DNA from: Syngnathus acus
Taxonomy: Eukaryota > Chordata > Actinopteri > Syngnathiformes > Syngnathidae
Assembly: GCF_901709675.1 (NCBI RefSeq)
Contig: NC_051093.1
Location: forward strand, 7,493,553-7,557,552
DNA length: 64,000 bases
Reading direction: 5' to 3'
The notes under the pieces are model-generated. The model did not search any database and was not told the origin of the DNA. It was given only the letters and a program-made list of their open reading frames with translations. The translations under genes were made by a program, and so were the position numbers. Shown here one piece after another: positions 42,794 to 54,067 of the stretch (position 1 is the stretch's first letter; each line of letters begins with the position of its first letter).

Positions 42794-43775
42794 CTTACCC
42801 TGTGGGTAGTGTGAGCCTGTCGGAAGGTCGGTGGCGTTCCATTCTCCATTCACTAATACCCACCGGAACCACACATCAGTGGATATGGTTTCAGTCACCC
42901 ACCAAGCCTGAGGAAAATTGTAGAAACAATTTGATTGTCTAATATAAAAATAGTTGCACCGTGACCAAGTTGTAACTCAATTGACTCACTATCAAATCAA
43001 GATTTGCCATTGAAATGAATTGAAGTGACTTTAATCCGTTCCAGCTTCCAACTTTTCAGTGTGTGTTTGTTTTTGGTCATGAAGAAATAGCACTGTGTCA
43101 AGTCACAACAACAACCCTGGTGTGACGTGTGCCTTTCAAAGGGCTCGGTCGGCTTTGGGATGATGTCAGCGAGTGTTCGGGTGTGGTTTGGGCCTTCAGT
43201 AGCCATTGGCTGCTGTTCTCATTGTGTATCTACATGTTTGACTTTTTCTCCTATTTCAGCAAAAATATTATCGTCACAGTCGCTTGTCCTTGAAAATTGC
43301 GTGATCAAGTGTTTACTCCTTGTGTTCAGACGTGCTTGGAATCAAAAATCCAAGTACGGAATGTGTCGGCCAGTGTGGCATTCCGCAAGTCTCTGTGTGG
43401 CACGTAGCGCTCCAACAATGTCACATATTTGTGCGTGAATGACGAGTATGTGCAGGTCGTCTGCCTCAAGTGTCAGCTACAATTTAGAAGCAATAAGAGG
43501 AAGACGCCACGCGTGCTTCACTCTCATCATGAGATGTCAACTATAGGAAAGCATCGCCAATCAATCACTCGTCAGAGCTTCTTTTTGCTGTCGTCAAAAC
43601 ATACCAATGCAGTCATGTCTGCTATGGTTTGGCGTGTCTTTAAGCATTACGGCTATGACGAAGGTGTGTGTGCGCAGGTACGTAAGAGCGCACTTACATT
43701 ATCGATGGTTGCCACCAGGAGTAGAATAATGGCAATGATATGCAGGGCAAAGATGGCAGCGAGGAGAATCAGCAT
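42099..43775 (-). CDS. PMP22/EMP-family tetraspan membrane protein
   Basis: Epithelial membrane protein family, plasma-membrane four-pass proteins affecting adhesion and trafficking. Minus-strand coding exons: 43698-43775, 42799-42907, 42333-42473, 42099-42259; 489 nt, 162 aa, consistent phases and normal family length. The acceptor (CACGCAG) before the ATG puts exon 2 at 43785 downwards, with a 5'UTR exon near 45040. Features: TM1 [25 protein letters not shown] at the exon 1/2 join; a glycosylation site [47 protein letters not shown]; and a C-terminal RKK. The residues match EMP2 better than mammalian EMP1, but linkage to grin2b and gsg1 predicts the emp1 locus, so I leave the symbol blank. 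The first loop has no cysteine, unlike human EMP1, EMP2, EMP3 and PMP22. Confidence 0.88.
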
Positions 43776-43785
43776 GATGGCGGTG

Positions 43786-45039
43786 CTGCGTGAGACAAGG
43801 ACAGAGAAGCTGGTGAAAAAGCAGTAGTGCGACTTTTTCAACTGAATATGTCACCAAACGCTTTAAAAGTCAAATATGGCTGCTGAACGTGAGCCAGTAA
43901 TGTCAACCCGCGAGAAAAGCACACGCCCATCTTCATAAAAACACACGTGACCCGAGCGAGCGAGCGAGCGAGTCCCAAGTGCTGGCTCGCGCTCATCTCT
44001 TTGGTTTTTCCAACTTCTAATTACTTTTGAGTTATATCCAAAGGGTGAGAGTGTTTAGATGTGAGGAGTGAATACAACAAACTAAATCTTGACTATACTT
44101 GAGGAAACTTTGAGTGGCGGGAAGATGAGTTTGGACTTGCCTGCTGACGCCTGCAAGAAACCTGCCACTCCTTAAAATAACTGTAAAGAATATTCCCCCC
44201 CCCCCCCTCTTTGTGTGACTGGGCCTAAACTTATCCTTCCTCTAGTTTGAATTTCTGCAGAGAAATACTCACACCCCTAGCACAAAACCACATCAGAACA
44301 TTTCAAATCCATTCAAGTCGCCTTGTAGTGTGTATCAAAATGAACGAGGTGGCCCCACCCTGACTGAGTCCTTTGATCAAATATTTAATGAGGGTTTTAT
44401 TTTCTACATACAAATTCATATGACATTTCAATATATTTTTTACAGACTGGGTGTGAAGTATGGAAGAGTCACATCTGGAATGTGCTGCTTCTTTCCACAG
44501 TAAAAAAAAAAAAAAAAAAAAAGGGAGTGGTCAAGGGTTGGGCCGAGTCTCTTTGCCTCACGCACTCACGCACACCGCCAAGAACGCTAATGCAGACGCC
44601 GAAACACGTGTTCACGCCCGACTCATCTACATCGATGTGTCCCCACCTTTTATCTGCCTACAGTGAAATGAAAGATTGTGTCGTCAAATATTTGTCTTGT
44701 ATAATCTCTGCCTGAGGCGATAGGCGTACAAATACATTTTCTGTCAGAGGGTAATATTTTCAACCATTACTGAAATAGGATATAAAAGACTTGGAAAGAA
44801 AAGAAGTTGGCTACTCAACATGGAAAAGTACACCCAATAAATTTTCTTTTACACTTTCAACAAAAACACATAACTTTAAAACAAATGTTCCAAAACCTGA
44901 CTCCAAAAATAGAAGAGTTAAACAAAACCTCCCAAATTAACATTATTTAAAAGACACCAAAAAAAAAACCACCAACTACTCATAACCAACAATTTAATAA
45001 GAATTGTTTCCAGTTTATAAATAGAAATCTTCAACTTAC
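43786..45039 (-). other. First intron of the EMP gene
   Basis: Non-coding, with poly-C and poly-A runs and CA-rich stretches. No additional exon seen. Confidence 0.55.
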
Positions 45040-45110
45040 TGTTTGATGGCTGTCTGTCTGTCTCGAACAGTATTTTCAGACTCAGCCTGGCAAAGTACAA
45101 ACATGAGAGA
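45040..45110 (-). other. EMP gene 5'UTR exon (inferred)
   Basis: Minus-strand donor ATCAAACA|GTAAGTTG begins at 45039. The 5' limit is approximate. An X-box-like element (GTTGCC AT GGTGAC, 45472-45485) lies about 370 bp upstream. Confidence 0.4.
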
Positions 45111-48100
45111 CTACCCGTCCGCCTGCTTTAGCCCCGCCTTCTTTTTTAAGTCCACACCCCTCTTTGCCTCCCCTCCTATGACTCAAAAACTAATATACTC
45201 TATTTTACTTCGGCTAGCCCACCCCAAGTTTCTACTCGTCCACCACACACTCCCACAACTCCCCACCGCCCGCCCAGCTTCTCTCCCCCCACACACATAT
45301 ACACACACACACACATATACACACTCTTATACAACATACTTTCCTCCTTTTTGGTGTCTCCTGACTTTGTCACTCAGCTGATGGTGATTTTTGTTCTGGG
45401 AGGGCAGCAGATGACTCACTGAGGTTTGGTGGGGGAACTCCCTAACAGTGGACATTGATGAATGTACACAGGTTGCCATGGTGACAGACGAGCCAGAATC
45501 ATAATCACAATACTATACGGGTAAAAGTATCAGTCATTACACAAGTTCTCTATGTTTGCATTTGAACTAGACAAAATAGTGGGGGGTGTCTCAGATTTTT
45601 TTTTTTTTTAATTTACTAAAATCTACTAGTGTTGTGGCCGGTCATTATTTATTTGTTTGTATTCATGCAGTGTGCCATTGCTGCAGCTATAAACACAAGC
45701 TCAGAGGAAAAATAAAGTTTCCAGTAGCATTTCTTCCCGATCAACACCCTTCTTTTCCTGCTTTTGTTTTAGAGGAAGGAGTTTGAGGAAGAAAGAATGT
45801 TGTTGGTTGCAATCGAGAAAGAGGTGGGGGCAAATGAGTGCATGTCACAGCTTGAAAGAGAAAGAAGGAGCGGGAAAAAAAAGCCCCGACAAGGGTGGGG
45901 AAGAGACGGACGGGTGGAGTGTCAAGCTAGAGAAGAGAAGGTAATGAGAACAGGAGGAGACGGCTTCGGACTATTAATTAATTATTATCCCCACATTGCT
46001 CGTTTATATCTTGTGGTATATGGTTTTAATGTTTCCAGTGAGTCAAAGTCATCCATCCCTCACCCACGTGTAGCAGCAACGCATTCTTTTAGTAAAAGGG
46101 AAAATATAACGTCTTGGAAATCATATCATGTTGCTGGATATATGCAGGCTCATCATTGCATGTTTTTTTTGTTTTTTTAAATTTGTCCCTGAGCTCTTTG
46201 CTTTCCAACTGTAGTCATCTTCAAGATGTAAATCATAAGTATGAACGTGGTATTTATTGTGGAATGTCAAATCCTCACAGCAGAACATACCAACCATAAA
46301 TTGAGAAAGCGTGACTGCAAAGATTATCAGAGGCCGATTAGGTAAACAGTACGATAGATACGTTTAGACAAGTTGTTTTAAACACATATAAAGAGGTAAA
46401 TGTTATGCAGAATATTTATTTAATAAGCTAGCAGGAGGCTAATAATAAGCCAAGTGTTGGTGTATGTAGCGAATGTTAGCATTTCGTCAAGGTTGCAAAC
46501 AGTTACAAACAGTTTTTCTTATCAATTTTGTTGACTGTTAAAACGTCTTTATGACCATTTGCCTCCTTGAAGGAATCCTGATGAAAAATATCATTCAGAC
46601 CTTTGGCAAACCCACGCTAACAGTCGCAACTCAGTGAGAAACGGGCTTTGTTGAACATCCAGGAAAGTGACCTTAAGAGTGACCTGAAGGCAGGTCAGAT
46701 GAGTGCAACATTCATTCTAGTGAATGAGGATAGAATCCTCGTGTGACGTAGGGAGAGGCGGAATTTTTGCAAGGGCCATCAGCGGAATCAGCTGCAGGTC
46801 ACGTGAGGGAGGAATTCCAGAAAATTGAGGAGCAGGGAACGGAACTAAACTGTGAGTCCTTACGGAATAAATAATAATAATAATAATAAATAAATATATA
46901 TATATATATTTAAAAAAAAAAATTTTTTAATAATTAAACAAAAATTACTTAGTGGCGAGTGAACATTTGATGCCCAGGCCTTCACCGCTACCTGCAAATC
47001 AATACTGCACAAAAACAATCATCAAAAATCCTAATTGTTGCTGAGGGGCTACGATCATTTTTAGTGTTACCAAAATATAATTCCTTGCTTGATAAAAGTC
47101 TACAGCTGTACATACTGTATTGTGAAGGTGTTATCAATTACACACACACATACCTTACAATCTTGTGGTAGAATTCAAACACAAGCACTCCCCTCACCTA
47201 GAGCCGAAATGACTTCTAACGTTTATTTCTGACTTCTCAAACGGCAATGAATATTCTCTCATCGTACCCCCAGCATAGATACACTCTGTATCTTTTCATT
47301 CATCTTATCTTGAAAACATTCATCAATTCCATCTGGGCTGTGCTGACATCACAACCGTGAGACTAAATAAACGACATGGTGATAAATCTGTGATTAGAAT
47401 TGCCTTGTGAGATGCAAGCGAATATTATGAGGAGTTGAGTGTTAAGAAGAGTGAGACAAGTGCGAGACACGATAGAGAGGAGAGAATGCGGTCCGACCCG
47501 ATTGAGTCCTAGGTGTGTCGACCCCACCTTTAGGCGAGGTTTGCTCTGTACTATTCGTAAAGCGTGATAAAACACACCCTGAATCAAACCGGCGGATGTG
47601 CTCATTATTTTAGCCACTTGGATGATGCAAGAAGTGGTCTACTACCAATGCCTACTTGTCTAAGGCGGGGTGGGGCAGAGACTTGGTCGATAAGACGTTT
47701 TTTTGAAACAAAGCACAAGTCAACTAATCACATGCCTGTGTAGCTATTGAGTCTACCAATGGAGTAGCTTGCTCAACAAACAGCTCTTTGTCATATTGCA
47801 ACGCCAATGAATACCGGAAAAACCAGACTCATAAAACAGAGTTTCAACAGTGTGATATTGTGTGTGAGTGTGCGATACCAAAACGCTGTGTGCACATGAA
47901 GAAGAAGGAAAAAAAAAAAGATGAATCCATGAAACCCTCACTCAGGCATGCTTGGATAATTTTACAAAGTAAGTTCCTGTTTGTGGGAACTTCTCAGAAG
48001 TGAATGCAGGGCACAATCTACTATTCAGCGCACAGAACTGAGCTATGCAACTCTGACATTTTTATATTTCCCCAGAATGAGTTACATGCCCTGTCACAAT

Positions 48101-50440
48101 AAGAGTTCCAGTCGCTTGGAACAATGAAATAAGAGCCAGAATGCTTCTCTTTTAGCATGTTGTGAGATTTTCATTTCATTGCTATTCAAGGTCGGTAAGA
48201 GCGTGGCATGACAAATGTTTGTCGGATGATAATTCCTTGATGATGTTTGTGAAAGGAGGGAGCCTTTCAAAATGTCTGTGAGAAGTCAAGCAGTGTGCAC
48301 ATGCCAGACGAGTGAGCCCGACCACAGCCAATGAGACTGCAGCGTTACACAATAGTAAAACTCCTCGCCTGTGGTTCTTTCTTCAATCCACTCATTCCTT
48401 TGCTGTTTTGCACGTCACACCCTGCCAAAGCGCATGTGAATACTCAGTGTCTAGTGGTGGTTGAGAATATTTTAAACTTTGAGGTGGGAGGTTATGAATT
48501 AGAAGGGAGGGCGAGTTTAGGCTTACCTCAAAGGTTCAGTTTGGACCCTGGCGGCATTCGCGGCCTTGCTTCCGATGTGGGCGAGCTCGTTTTTTTGATG
48601 ATCATTTGCTACTGCTCCCGAGTGACACATATGCACGATCGCAAAATCTTAAACCCACATACGGAATACACATCTGGCTCGTGACACATCAACGGAGACA
48701 AACAAAGGCAAACACTTACTCATTCACTAAGGGAGTGACGCAAAAATCTTTTTTTCTTTTTACTAAAGTATGTTTTCGAGGACTGGTCATTGCTTTAATT
48801 TCTCTGTGTCCACGCCTTGGTTATTTATGTTGGCGTTCGGGGCTTTGTGAAAATTTACTATTGTAGGAAAACTTGAGATCACACTAGTCAAATTAGCAGC
48901 GCTACATTTGGTTAGCACGTGTGCCATGCAGTCAAAGGTTCAGCGTTCAAAATTCACTCAGTGCTTTATATGCAACTAATTTGAACTAAAATCTGAGGAA
49001 AACCACAATAGGCACCAAGTACAAGTAATAAACCCCCTAGATTTTCTCGCAGCCACAAAACCTTTAATCACTCTTCAGCAAAATAACAAAACGTTTTCAA
49101 AACACTCCAGGCGGCATGGATGTTTGTATGAATGGCAAACAAAGATTTCCCAGTGCAAAGCTAAAATAAATTAATCATTGAAAGATAGAAGCTATACAAA
49201 GTGATGGAAAGCTTCAATGGTAAAGCAATGAAAATCAAATTAAAACATGAAGCAAAGCAAATTAAGCCTTGCTCTAATTGTTTGCATCTCTCCTGTTGGC
49301 TGCTTGACTTTGAACTAAATCAAATAAAAAAATTGGGGAAACTATTAAAAACAACAGACTAATTGTAGAGCTGACATGAGGCCCTTGTGTTTTTCTACAT
49401 CACGGCCTTCGCTAGGGCAAATGTGAGGCGTCCAAGCCACTGTTTACACTCGGTTCTTAAAAAAAAAATACACATTTGCCCAGGCTGACCCGTTTCCATG
49501 GTTACCGGCCAGTGGTTTTTCATCCAAGCTTCACGATACCTCACCCCCACTGCTGTGTTTTTTCTGTGTCGGCATAACATTCAACTCCAGTTTCTCCTCA
49601 CGTGATTTGAGTCCTTTTTGGGAACATTTCTGCTCCGCCTGTTTCCGGCTGAGAGCCACCCCTGTGTTTAGGCTGTGCCCACAAAGTCTCTCTCTCTCTC
49701 TCTTGCTCTCTCTGTTTTTCTTGCTCTCTCGCACCCCCTTCAATGAAATGCAGACATGCACACTGTATTCTCACTTCAGTTCAAATGAAAACAACTCCAA
49801 GCCGTAGCTAGGCAACTCTAAAATGTGAGTCATCCAACTGCCGCACCCATAGTCGACTGATCAACCCCCCCCCTTCCTGCAACAAACACACACACACACA
49901 ACACACACAACCTTCAGATCTCGTTTAAGTCAAAAAGTACGGTTGTAACTTGTCGCTGTCACTCCCAACAAACTGTCATAATAACACACTGGAGCCATCT
50001 TGATTTCATAATGACAACTGCATGATGGGTTGTGTTCAATTGTCAGATAGTGGAAAATAGTGATCTTATCAAGTTCAACTCAGTACACTTATAATTTCCA
50101 CCTCATGGTCAATGGGATTTGAATCCCTGGTGTGTCATAGCAACTACATTCTCAACAACACTGCTAAATGGATATATAGAATGCAGCAGGGCGTCCTCTA
50201 GTGGACAGAAGGGAGCTTTACCTCATACAAAATGTGCCCTGCTCAGGGATTACACAAAGTTTGTTTACTAGGAGCAACTGGGAATTTAAGGGGCGCAAAT
50301 TGAAAATTCGACTAGCAGAGTAGATTTTTATTTCTGTCATTTTCAGTATGTTACTGATGAGTTGACTGAAATGTGGAGCAGAAATCTGTCACCAAAAGAA
50401 AATTCAACAATAGAAGTTTAAAATAAAAATCTGCAAATTT
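45111..50440. other. Gene-poor intergenic stretch
   Basis: No gene supported on either strand. Contains CA-rich DNA (45290-45330), an AAT/AT-rich simple repeat (46867-46912), a CT microsatellite (about 49686-49704), an X-box-like element (GTTTCC AT GGTTAC, 49492-49505) and a CpG-rich exon-like patch at 48527-48630 (see findings). Confidence 0.6.
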
Positions 50441-50441
50441 T

Positions 50442-50634
50442 CTTGACACACAGGTGCAAGTAGATGAAAATATTATAAAATTTAGGAGTAAAATGACTTT
50501 TTTTGAGAGGATGGATGGTCAATTAAGGGCCAATTAGCAAACAGGTGTGCCGGCAAAGAAATCATAAAAGCCGCTCCCTCAAGTCACATGATCCTCAGTG
50601 TTTTGCCACACAGACCAAAAAACTAAACCTGGCA
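50442..50634 (+). promoter_or_regulatory. Putative promoter of the ZP-like gene
   Basis: TATA-like CATAAAAG at 50563-50570, 65 bp before the ATG, and two CAGGTG E-boxes at 50451-50456 and 50542-50547. E-box plus TATA promoters under FIGLA control are typical of vertebrate egg-coat genes; the link here is inference. Confidence 0.4.
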
Positions 50635-53266
50635 ATGCATTTGAAACCCAAACTATATTCTCGCATCGCTGCCCTCTTTATTTCCTCCATCTTAACATTA
50701 GCTCTCCCCCATGCATTTTGCAAACCTACCTCTTATTACTCTCACCCCAATTTAAATCTGACACCTCCAACCGACGAGGATAACAGCGTGACGACAAAAA
50801 GCCTAAAAAATAATTTCAGTCAAGACGCTCGGCGACATTTACCTTCGGGAAGGCAAGTCGAATTCTCTACAACATCTACACCAGTAGGCGACCACGATAA
50901 AAAAAATGGCCCAACAAGGAGTCAAAGTTCTTCTGAAACGGGAAGGGAGGAGATTGGTGTTCCTGACGACTGCAGCTCGGGTCAAATCCAGCACGTGGTC
51001 TATGGGAAGTTCTTCATCCCCGGTCAACTTAAAGCAAACATTCCTCGACATCATGTGGACCGTCAGTCTCATTCAGATGTTACAGGTATGAAATAGTTTT
51101 TTAAAAAAAAAAAAAATCCGGCTAACAAGCGCTTGACTCACAGCGTGATATTTTTTACATTTACTATGTGACAAGGAAAGAGTAAAGTGAAGATGCCAGG
51201 TCAGCGGCTAAGTGGCTCCGAGGAGATCTGGCGGAAGCTTCAGCCTGAGGTGGATTGTGGAGACGGCGCCATGACTTTAACTGTCAGGAGGAGACGAGCG
51301 TTACATCTCCTGCTTGACCGAGGTGCGCCCACTGTATACTCAAACTTGTATATTCTGTTGATTTTAATTTTTTTTTTTTTATCAGAGAATGAATCATCTC
51401 TTCGCCTCTCCCATCTGCCACCTCAATGTGGCTACTCTGTGGAGACCACGTGGACAGAGCTCAGCTTGATAGTGCAATACAATGCCTGTCATGTCACACA
51501 GCAGGTGATAGATTTTTCTACATCTATTTTTTTTTTATCCATCTTCAATGCCCTGACAAAAATAATATGCATTTGACTAGGGGGGCAGTTATGTGTTGCC
51601 TCTGCAATGGAGGGGGACTCCGGTCAAGATGTCATGTCCTCTCTCTGCCGTCAAGCCTCCCAACATGAGCCCTTCATCGGTCTGTTGTTCCCCTCGTGGG
51701 ATGAATGTCAATCTTCCCGCCGCACAAGATGTAAAGGTCAACGGTAAGTCAGTAAGCAACGTAAATGTAATATTTGACTTGTCTATATATTTCTCGGTTT
51801 AATCGTTCTGCAGTTCGTGGAGAATGGACCCCGGTGTTATTGCTGGCTCAGCAGTGTGGTTACACTTTGGACAGACGAGATACAGAAATATTAATAGCTG
51901 CTCCGTTCATAACATGCGGTATCACGGTAGAGGTGATCCTTTGTTTTTCTGTTTTGATAATTCTACAATGATAAAAAATGAAAGTCTGATAGTCTAAATT
52001 CTTTTTTTTTTTTATCCTCAGGATGGAAAACACACACTTCATCTTCAGATTGACGAGGGTACATTTATTTTGACCTGCCCTATCTTTCCTGAAGAGACTG
52101 GGAAGTCTCTCGGATGGGCTCCACCTTTTTACCTGGCACCTCCTTACTACCCTCACCCAATTTATGGGCACAGGATTCCCGGCGCTACCCCCCCAGCGAC
52201 ATCTCCTGCTGTCAAATCGTCACCTCCTGAACCCATCACGACTCCAACCTCATCTGGATCAACAGATGCTGAAATTTTGCATTTGCAAGGAGTGTCCGAA
52301 CAGCCCGTTACTGCTGGCTCCCCGGTTCAAGATGCCACTTCCCAACCTCCAAGCAACCATCACCCCAAAATCCCTCAATCTAACCCCACTGAAGATTCTG
52401 ATCCGGGCCTTCTGGCTCCGATGGACCTGTCGCTCAAATACTCCAACATATTTGCAGAGTTTTTCCGCCAAAATCAACAATCTGAAGCTGAGGCGGCATC
52501 ATCTCAATATAATCCATATTACTATTATTCCCCTTTTCCATATATTCCAGCCCAGGACTCTGATCCCTCTTTTGGGGAGCCAGATAAAAATGGGAAATTT
52601 GATGACCTTCTAGAATCAGACAATCCTCCCATGGCTTCTTATTTTGAGGAATCTTCCTTTCCTGCCCCTCATGTATTCCCCTCCTACCCTTATGACTACT
52701 ATCAAACGTATCCTGTGGCTCCGCCCCCTAACAAACCTGTTGACCCACTTTCTCAGCACCCACCTAAACGTTCTGAATTCCAACAAACAAAGATGGATGA
52801 TGTTCAAGAGGTCAATGCTTATCCTAACCATCTCAGTTTTTTGGGTCAGCTGGTACATCCATATGAAGTTTTGGAGCGTGGTGACTATGAAGAGGACAAG
52901 CTTGATGAACTAATCGGTAAGACAGTATTTCCTGTGGCTGTGTCTTGTCGAGAGAGAAATGAACCAGTGTCCAGCATATTTTGGTAAACTGTAGAAGTTT
53001 CGCCAGATCTCCACTAGATGGCGGAATACTCTTGACTCTTCAAGTGCCTTAAATGTGAATTTGTACTAGCTGTTTCCTCTGATATTTTTATTTATTGTCT
53101 GACTTTAATTAAATGTGTCTTTATAGACTCTGGATTAGGACCTCAATTTTTCCTTTTGAAACCTAACTCTTTGGAGCTCCCAACCTCAGAGGTCAATGTG
53201 TCCTGCTCACTGCAGATGATGATGACTTCTGACCCAGACATTTACATGGTGGTCCCGGACGACTGA
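50635..53266 (+). CDS. Secreted ZP-N-like two-module protein with Pro/Tyr-rich tail, copy 1
   Basis: Not assigned to a named gene. Exons: 50635-51085, 51176-51322, 51386-51504, 51581-51743, 51814-51932, 52022-52916, 53127-53266; 677 aa, all phases agree. The start was chosen at the ATG that opens a signal-peptide-like stretch (LYSRIAALFISSILTLALP); an upstream in-frame ATG would bury it. Residues 30-150 are polar linker. Module 1 (about 165-270) has the ZP-N-like pattern CGDGAMTLTV, PPQCGYSV, LIVQYNACHV, YVLPLQWRGTPVKMSCP. Module 2 (about 294-350) repeats it: QQCGYTL, IAAPFITCGITV, HLQIDEGTFILTCP. Then come about 280 Pro/Ser/Tyr-rich residues (YNPYYYYSPFPYIP) and a short final exon with NVSCSLQMMM. 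No membrane anchor is seen. By resemblance it is an egg-coat (zona pellucida) relative. Poly(A) signal AATAAA lies at 53451-53456. Confidence 0.75.
53011..53024 (+). promoter_or_regulatory. CTCF-like motif in the last intron of the ZP-like gene
   Basis: CCACTAGATGGCGG fits the CTCF core at all positions and is duplicated unchanged at 59216-59229. A repeat-derived origin is possible. Confidence 0.35.
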
Positions 53267-53450
53267 TGCAAGAAACCACGTAAGGCCGACATTAAGACAT
53301 TTTAACGTTTCATAGTACACTCAAATATAAACTTCTGTCATATGGAGTAGTTCTTGTTACGCACTTTTCATTAATGTCGATTTATCTTTTCGTTGTATAC
53401 GACGTTGCTCTGCCAGCGAAAGTTCACAGCTGCTTCTTTCTTCTTACAGC

Positions 53451-53496
53451 AATAAAGATGCAAAAGGTATTCCCATGGTATTACAAACTGTTTATT
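53451..53496. terminator. Facing poly(A) signals of the ZP-like and CD9-like genes, unit 1
   Basis: Plus-strand AATAAA at 53451-53456 and minus-strand AATAAA (TTTATT) at 53491-53496. With cleavage 10-30 nt beyond each signal, the two transcripts would end within or overlap the same short interval. The same arrangement is kept in unit 2 (59668-59673 and 59708-59713). Confidence 0.65.
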
Positions 53497-54067
53497 TTTT
53501 TTAAGATAAACATGGTCTCTACAATATAGTGCAAAACAAAGTTTCTAAAACAAAAGCACTCATCTAAGGCATTGAACAGCAGCGAGTCTTTTGGGTCCCC
53601 AAAAGAAGAAAATGTAACTGAAATGTCGCTAGCAAGGTCTGTAAAATTTGACCTTCAACAAAATCCAACCATTTTAGTTTGTACCTAAAAATTGCAGGTT
53701 ACACAAATAAAATAACTTTACTAACTACTATAAAAGACTTAGCAAATTTGACAGAAAAATGTTCAGTGTGACACAATTATTAAAGTTACATACTTGTATA
53801 TAAACTAAAATTTCAACAAAGGAATGGCTCTTATTACAGTAAGTTTCTTTTCAAATTAAATTTGACATTTTCCATCGTGTTTAAATGGTTAAACATCGTT
53901 TCAACTGTTAGCTTCCCTGTGTTACCCGAAATGTAAATCCCATATTAACGCGACAAATGATTATTCAAGGCGAACGCTTGCATATAATAATATTGAAACA
54001 CGTATAAGAGCACACGTGGCGTTGACATTTTGAAATTAGCTTAGAAATGAAAGAGGAATCCCACCAC

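Noticed and set aside
48331-48684. 117-codon plus-strand open frame
   Set aside because: No recognisable motif, no promoter or splice context; treated as chance.
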